A stretch of 22,204 nucleotides of DNA from assembly GCF_000003605.2 (NCBI RefSeq), contig NW_003132859.1:64101-86304 (forward strand). The letters are read 5' to 3'. Position numbers and translations under genes: made by a program. Below, piece by piece: positions 17,991 through 22,204 of this stretch (the stretch's first letter is position 1; each line of letters opens with the position of its first letter). This stretch comes from Saccoglossus kowalevskii (lineage: Eukaryota; Hemichordata; Enteropneusta; Harrimaniidae). The notes beneath the pieces were generated by a model. That model made no database searches. It saw nothing but the letters and a program-made list of their open reading frames with translations, and was not told where the DNA came from.

Positions 17991-19018
17991 GAGAAGGGAG
18001 ATCGACCTTACATTGCGTAGTAGAGATGGGAGATCAATCTCCCATGTCATAGTAGAGATGGAATATCGACCTTACATGTCATAGGAGAAATGGGCGATCG
18101 ACCTTACATGGCGTAGTAAAGATGGGAGATCAACCTTACATGGCGTAGTAAAGATGGGAGATCAACCTTACATGTCGTAGTAGAGATGGGAGATCGACCT
18201 CACATGTCATAGTAGAGATGGGAGATCGACCTTACATGTCATAGTAGAGATGGGAGATCGACCTCACATGTCATAGTAGAGATGGGAGATCGACCTTACA
18301 TTGCGTAGTAGAGATGGGAGATAAACATCACATGTCGTAGTAGAGATGGGAAATCGACCTTACATGGCGTAGTAAAGATGGGAGATCGACCTTCACATGG
18401 TCTAGTAAAGATGGGAGATCGACCTTCACATGTCATAGTAGAGATGGGAGATCGACCTTACATGTCATAGTAAGAGATGGGAGATCGACCTTACATGGCG
18501 TAGTAAAGATGGGAGATCAACCTTACATGTCGTAGTAGCGATGGGAGATCGACCTTACATGTCTTAGTAGAGATGGGAGATCAACCTTACATGTCATAGT
18601 AGAGATGGGAGATCGACCTTACATGTCTTAGTAGAGATGGGAGATCGACCTTACATGTCATAGTAAAGATGGGAGATCGACCTTACATGGCGTAGTAAAG
18701 ATGGGAGATCAACCTTACATGTCGTAGTAGCGATGGGAGATCGACCTTACATGTCTTAGTAAAGGTGGGAGATCGACCTTACATGGCGTAGTAAAGATGG
18801 GAGATCAACCTTACATGTCGTAGTAGCGATGGGAGATCGACCTTACATGTCTTAGTAGAGATGGGAGATCGACCTCACATGTCATAGTAGAGATGGGAGA
18901 TCGACCTTACATGTCATAGTATAGATGGGAGATTGACCATACGTGTCGTACTAGAGATGGGAGATCAACCTCACATGACGTAGTAAAGATGGGAGATAGA
19001 CCTTGCATGTCGAGTAGA
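17991..19018. repeat. 32-bp minisatellite, about 32 copies
   Basis: The unit is ATGGGAGATCGACCTTACAT followed by GTCATAGTAGAG (32 bases), repeated head to tail with few indels. Variable sites are concentrated: GATCGACC or GATCAACC; CATGTCA, CATGTCG, CATGTCT or CATGGCG; and AGTAGAG, AGTAAAG or AGTAGCG. The ordered triplet GGCG-AGTAAAG, GTCG-AGTAGCG, GTCT appears three times, with GGCG at 18497, 18689 and 18785 (192 and 96 bases apart, multiples of 32), showing a 96-bp higher-order block. The left and right edge units are more diverged. Since 32 is not a multiple of 3 the array has no long open frame. Confidence 0.95.
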
Positions 19019-20564
19019 GTTCACTTAACTAATGAGAGTTCACTTCAATTTCGATTACATATATTGGTTTTTCCGCATGATGTGACGAACTGATGCAAGG
19101 AGACACATTGTTGTGCACATCTAGGTTGTAATAACTGGAAACAATGTCACATGGCTCAAATTGATTTGCAGGCAATGTGTAATAAATCTTGTAACATACA
19201 GTGTAATTATACGAGTAAATTCAAATATATATATATCACAGGGTGTGATTGGTTAAAGGACAAGTCAAAAACTAAATATTTTTTTTTCACACAAATATCA
19301 CTCATGACGTGTGGAGTATGAGAAATTGCATATTCTGTTACTGATCGATGACCGGAAACGTGTTGTTGTTGTGCCAACGATAACCGACAATGCAGGACAT
19401 TAAACAAGACATTGACATGACACAGTCATTGTCGTGTAATAGCGAACAAACTGACACAAGTCGGCAATATAATGATAATGATAACTCGACATGATAAGAC
19501 ACGTATGTGTACAGTATGTGTCAAGTATGAACGAAATCCGTTTAGATGATTTTTTAGTGCCAACATGACCTCCAGTTGGCCATCTTGAATCGGACCACGA
19601 AACGAATGCACGTGCACATATATCCCAAGATATGTTACCAGACAGATACAGCTGTGAACTAATAACTGGGACTAATAATAATATTTTTTAAATAAAAAAT
19701 AGGCAGTGGCTTATGGGTGAATAAGGCTACATGATGATTTGGAGAACATTTTCACAGGATGAACAGTTATACAAGTATGAATATAAAAATACCCACAGCT
19801 CCACCCTAATCTCATTTTAAGTAGCTTAGCTGCGGGTGTTTCAAACCATTGATTATCGCGTTAGTGTTGGATGCGCCCGTTTCCTAATGCCAGATAGAAC
19901 AGAAATATGTGTAAATCAGCTTCTAAACTACAGCTTCATGGGAGATATGCAGTGGAATTCATTTTACACGTACAAATCTAGAGAATATAATGCCTAGTAG
20001 AGCTATGAGCACGAGATGAGTATCAACCAAACAGGTGTCTGGCGCTCTCTGGCGAGCACTTCATTACAGACAGCTCCCTAATTAATCGAGTATAAAGATT
20101 ACACTCTGTGGGTCAAAGTATTATATGATAGCCTCTTTATTTAGCCCATCCGGACAAAGCTGTTCAGATCAACACAAATGTCCTCATTTGCTGTGTGAAA
20201 AGTACAGTAGACAAACGGCTTTATAGACGTTGGTTGTGTGCCTTTGTCTGCAGTAGTTATAAAAGCAAATGTCGTTGCTTAACAAGCATGCACGTATATT
20301 GAGAGTGTTTGATGAATCAAGCAGATCTGCAAATCTGCTTTCTTTGTCGTAAAAATGTACATCTGAAAGACGTATTATCTCTCAGACTTGACACCGATGG
20401 GTGTTAAAACTTGCAACTCAAAATACCGAACACTTTTCTAATTTGCCAGCTTATCCAATTGCACGTACAAAATAGGTTACTGTATTTGGTTCCGCGTTTT
20501 CAATAGTTTTTATAGTTATTTTTGTTGAACTCCATTTTAATCACCGCACTGCCGGACAGAAGCG
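19019..20564. other. unassigned AT-rich stretch
   Basis: Contains a short TA run near 19226-19236 and open frames of about 60 codons without recognisable features. No gene or repeat family supported. Confidence 0.4.
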
Positions 20565-20603
20565 ATGCGTCAGTTAACACTTGTATTCTTACCGTACTGG
20601 TGT
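20565..20603 (+). CDS. possible first coding exon, 13 codons, hydrophobic
   Basis: An ATG opens MRQLTLVFLPYWC and runs straight into a strong donor, GTAAGT (20604-20609), in phase 0. One basic residue followed by a hydrophobic stretch is what the start of a signal peptide looks like. No downstream exon was identified within the remaining 1.6 kb, so this is weak. Confidence 0.18.
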
Positions 20604-20810
20604 GTAAGTAAGCCGCTGCAGTGAGTGGCACTGCCATGACATGTGCCATGTGCTCTCTGCGTAGGCATAGTTTTGTATCTCACGGAGCGTACGTACAATA
20701 AGTCTCTAACACTGAATCATTCGAATTAAGTGTTTTCATTACGTTTTGATCTCGCAACATGCGTTGATACAGAGTACAATACAGCATTTTTCGTGGACGG
20801 CTTTATCTCG

Positions 20811-20833
20811 GTCGGGTCGGGGTCGGGGTCAGG
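20811..20833 (+). other. G-rich tract, possible G-quadruplex
   Basis: GGG, GGGG and GGGG are separated by TC (20814-20828), with GG pairs on both sides. Four stacked tracts are possible only with two-tetrad layers, so stability would be modest. The basis is a short GGGTC-type repeat. Confidence 0.4.
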
Positions 20834-22204
20834 AGCCATGCAACATAAAACACATTTGTTCCTGTTGTGTTCGAGGTCGGATTGTGGTGGTCGTTAAACG
20901 TTATGATATATGAAGCAAGTAAACAAATTAAAGCGTAGCAATGTTTAAAGAAATACCGTACCGTGGCGTCAATACCGTGCAGTAACAAACATGTAAGGTA
21001 TTGGTACGTAAGCGTATACCCAGTCTGGGACGTACACACCAGGGAAGGTAAAAAAGATGTAAACTTATCTGGGTGACGTATGTGTTTACCTGTTCGCTGT
21101 ACGATCGACGACTACACCTCAAACAAGGCGATACTATAAAATATACGGCAAGCAAGTGCATGCACGTAACAGTACTATTACCGATGTAGCGCAGTAAAGT
21201 AGTAAATCATTGAGAGCGATTTGCCCGTCCAAACTTACTTTGACGATGCGCTCATAAAAAATAGAGAGTATAACTTAAAGGCATGATAATGTACACAAAC
21301 CTTGGATATCCACTCACCTCGAACACATAGGATGTATAAGTCACAATTAAATCTACCGCTGCACCGATCACGGCTAAATCGACTTTGTGTGCAGGACGCC
21401 TTTACGTGTGTTGCCACTTTATATTAACTCGCTGTATTTATTGTACATTTCTGCCTCGGCGCACTTTCGGTAGTACCTTCTCAATTACTCCACAGACTGT
21501 CTAGCCTTCTCAATAACCGTAAATCGAGACGAGGCGACGTTAACGACGACCAAGCTAAGTGGTCTGCAGTAATGGAGCCTGACAAAACAACTCACGAACT
21601 TAAATGTTTTCTAGCATCAATACTAGAAGTCAACATAGTGAGAATCTTCGCATCTCAGTAATACTAAAAGCAACATTGCCTAGCAAAGCTATTGTGCGTG
21701 ACTTGTGATTTGAACTTGATATTCACTGGCATTTAATAAAAAATAAACCACCGCGGCAACTTATAAACGATACAATAGTTTCTAAGAGTTCCAACTGTTT
21801 CAAAATGCGTCATTTCTTGCGGCAGGTGTGTTGCTATGGCAATAATAAACTAATACGTACCGGGAGACGAACCAAGCATGACGCATGACTTGGCCGATAT
21901 GCTGGGAAGGCCAGTCTCTACGACATTTGTACACTGGTAGATTTGAAGCATTTTTATCATCATATGATATTTCTATTTAACCGAATAACGATGTGCACGA
22001 ATATGCGTAACCCATAGTAACTACGATTTTATTATCTAAAACATTTTGGGGAAAAATAAACAAGAACGAATTCTTGTACACTAACACACACATGAATCAT
22101 CAGAAACGTAAACTCCTTTAGGTCATTAAAATAATAATAAACATTTTGCAAATCAACTAAAACTCATCGAGATAATTAAGATTGAAATTGCTTCACCATG
22201 AGTG
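20834..22204. other. unassigned stretch to the window end
   Basis: Short open frames on the minus strand (60-78 codons) overlap in different frames and have no recognisable features. The plus strand has a 29-codon frame starting ATGGAGCCTGAC (21572) with no further support. No repeats found except the 14-base CACCGCGGCAACTT string shared with 11701. Confidence 0.4.

Noticed and set aside
17991-19018. CRISPR-like array
   Set aside because: Units are repeated without unique spacers; the whole 32-bp period is conserved, so this is a minisatellite. The host is also clearly eukaryotic.
1-22204. Retroelement, DNA transposase or virus-like coding remains
   Set aside because: I looked for reverse transcriptase, integrase, transposase and capsid-like patterns in the open frames on both strands and saw none.

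Overview
The window looks like AT-rich nuclear DNA from a eukaryote, most likely an invertebrate animal. It has very low gene density, spliceosomal-type signals, tRNA-derived repeats, several tandem arrays and no bacterial operon structure. CpG is not strongly depleted, which fits a marine invertebrate (mollusc, other lophotrochozoan, or basal deuterostome) better than a vertebrate. I cannot place the species from sequence alone.

Layout. Positions 1-2200 are accessory DNA: a possible coding edge at 1-63 (minus), one copy of a two-copy dispersed repeat (about 525-765), a 320-bp imperfect palindrome (1149-1468) whose two arms both carry a tRNA-type B box, and a second inverted repeat (1815-1945). 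The only convincing protein gene is at 2542-3837 (minus): 431 codons in one exon, coding for a charged coiled-coil protein I do not recognise. An in-frame stop lies directly before its ATG and a 3' splice site lies 14 bases upstream, so the mRNA probably has at least one 5'-UTR exon further right. A poly(A) signal lies at 2225-2230. Positions 4020-4550 hold a pentanucleotide repeat, a tRNA-like relic and an NRF1-type palindrome.

Positions 5331-6550 are two adjacent tandem arrays (about 33-bp and 28-bp monomers; the second is organised as an 84-bp trimer). From 6550 to 15900 I find mostly unassigned DNA containing short, well-matched hairpins, the second dispersed-repeat copy (8232-8402) and a few short open frames that could be first exons. 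Between 15960 and 17410 there are weak plus-strand gene signals: a 55-codon frame with a signal-peptide-like start, a 105-bp frame flanked by good splice sites, and a short frame ending in a donor. Their phases do not join directly, so no gene model is claimed. Positions 17991-19018 are a 32-bp minisatellite of about 32 copies with 96-bp higher-order blocks. The rest, to 22204, is unassigned apart from a G-rich tract and another possible first exon at 20565.

I found no transposase, reverse transcriptase, virus-like element, CRISPR array, rRNA or intact tRNA gene. The most noteworthy items are the unrecognised coiled-coil gene, the tRNA-derived palindrome and the structured tandem arrays; nothing here clearly amounts to a new biological system.
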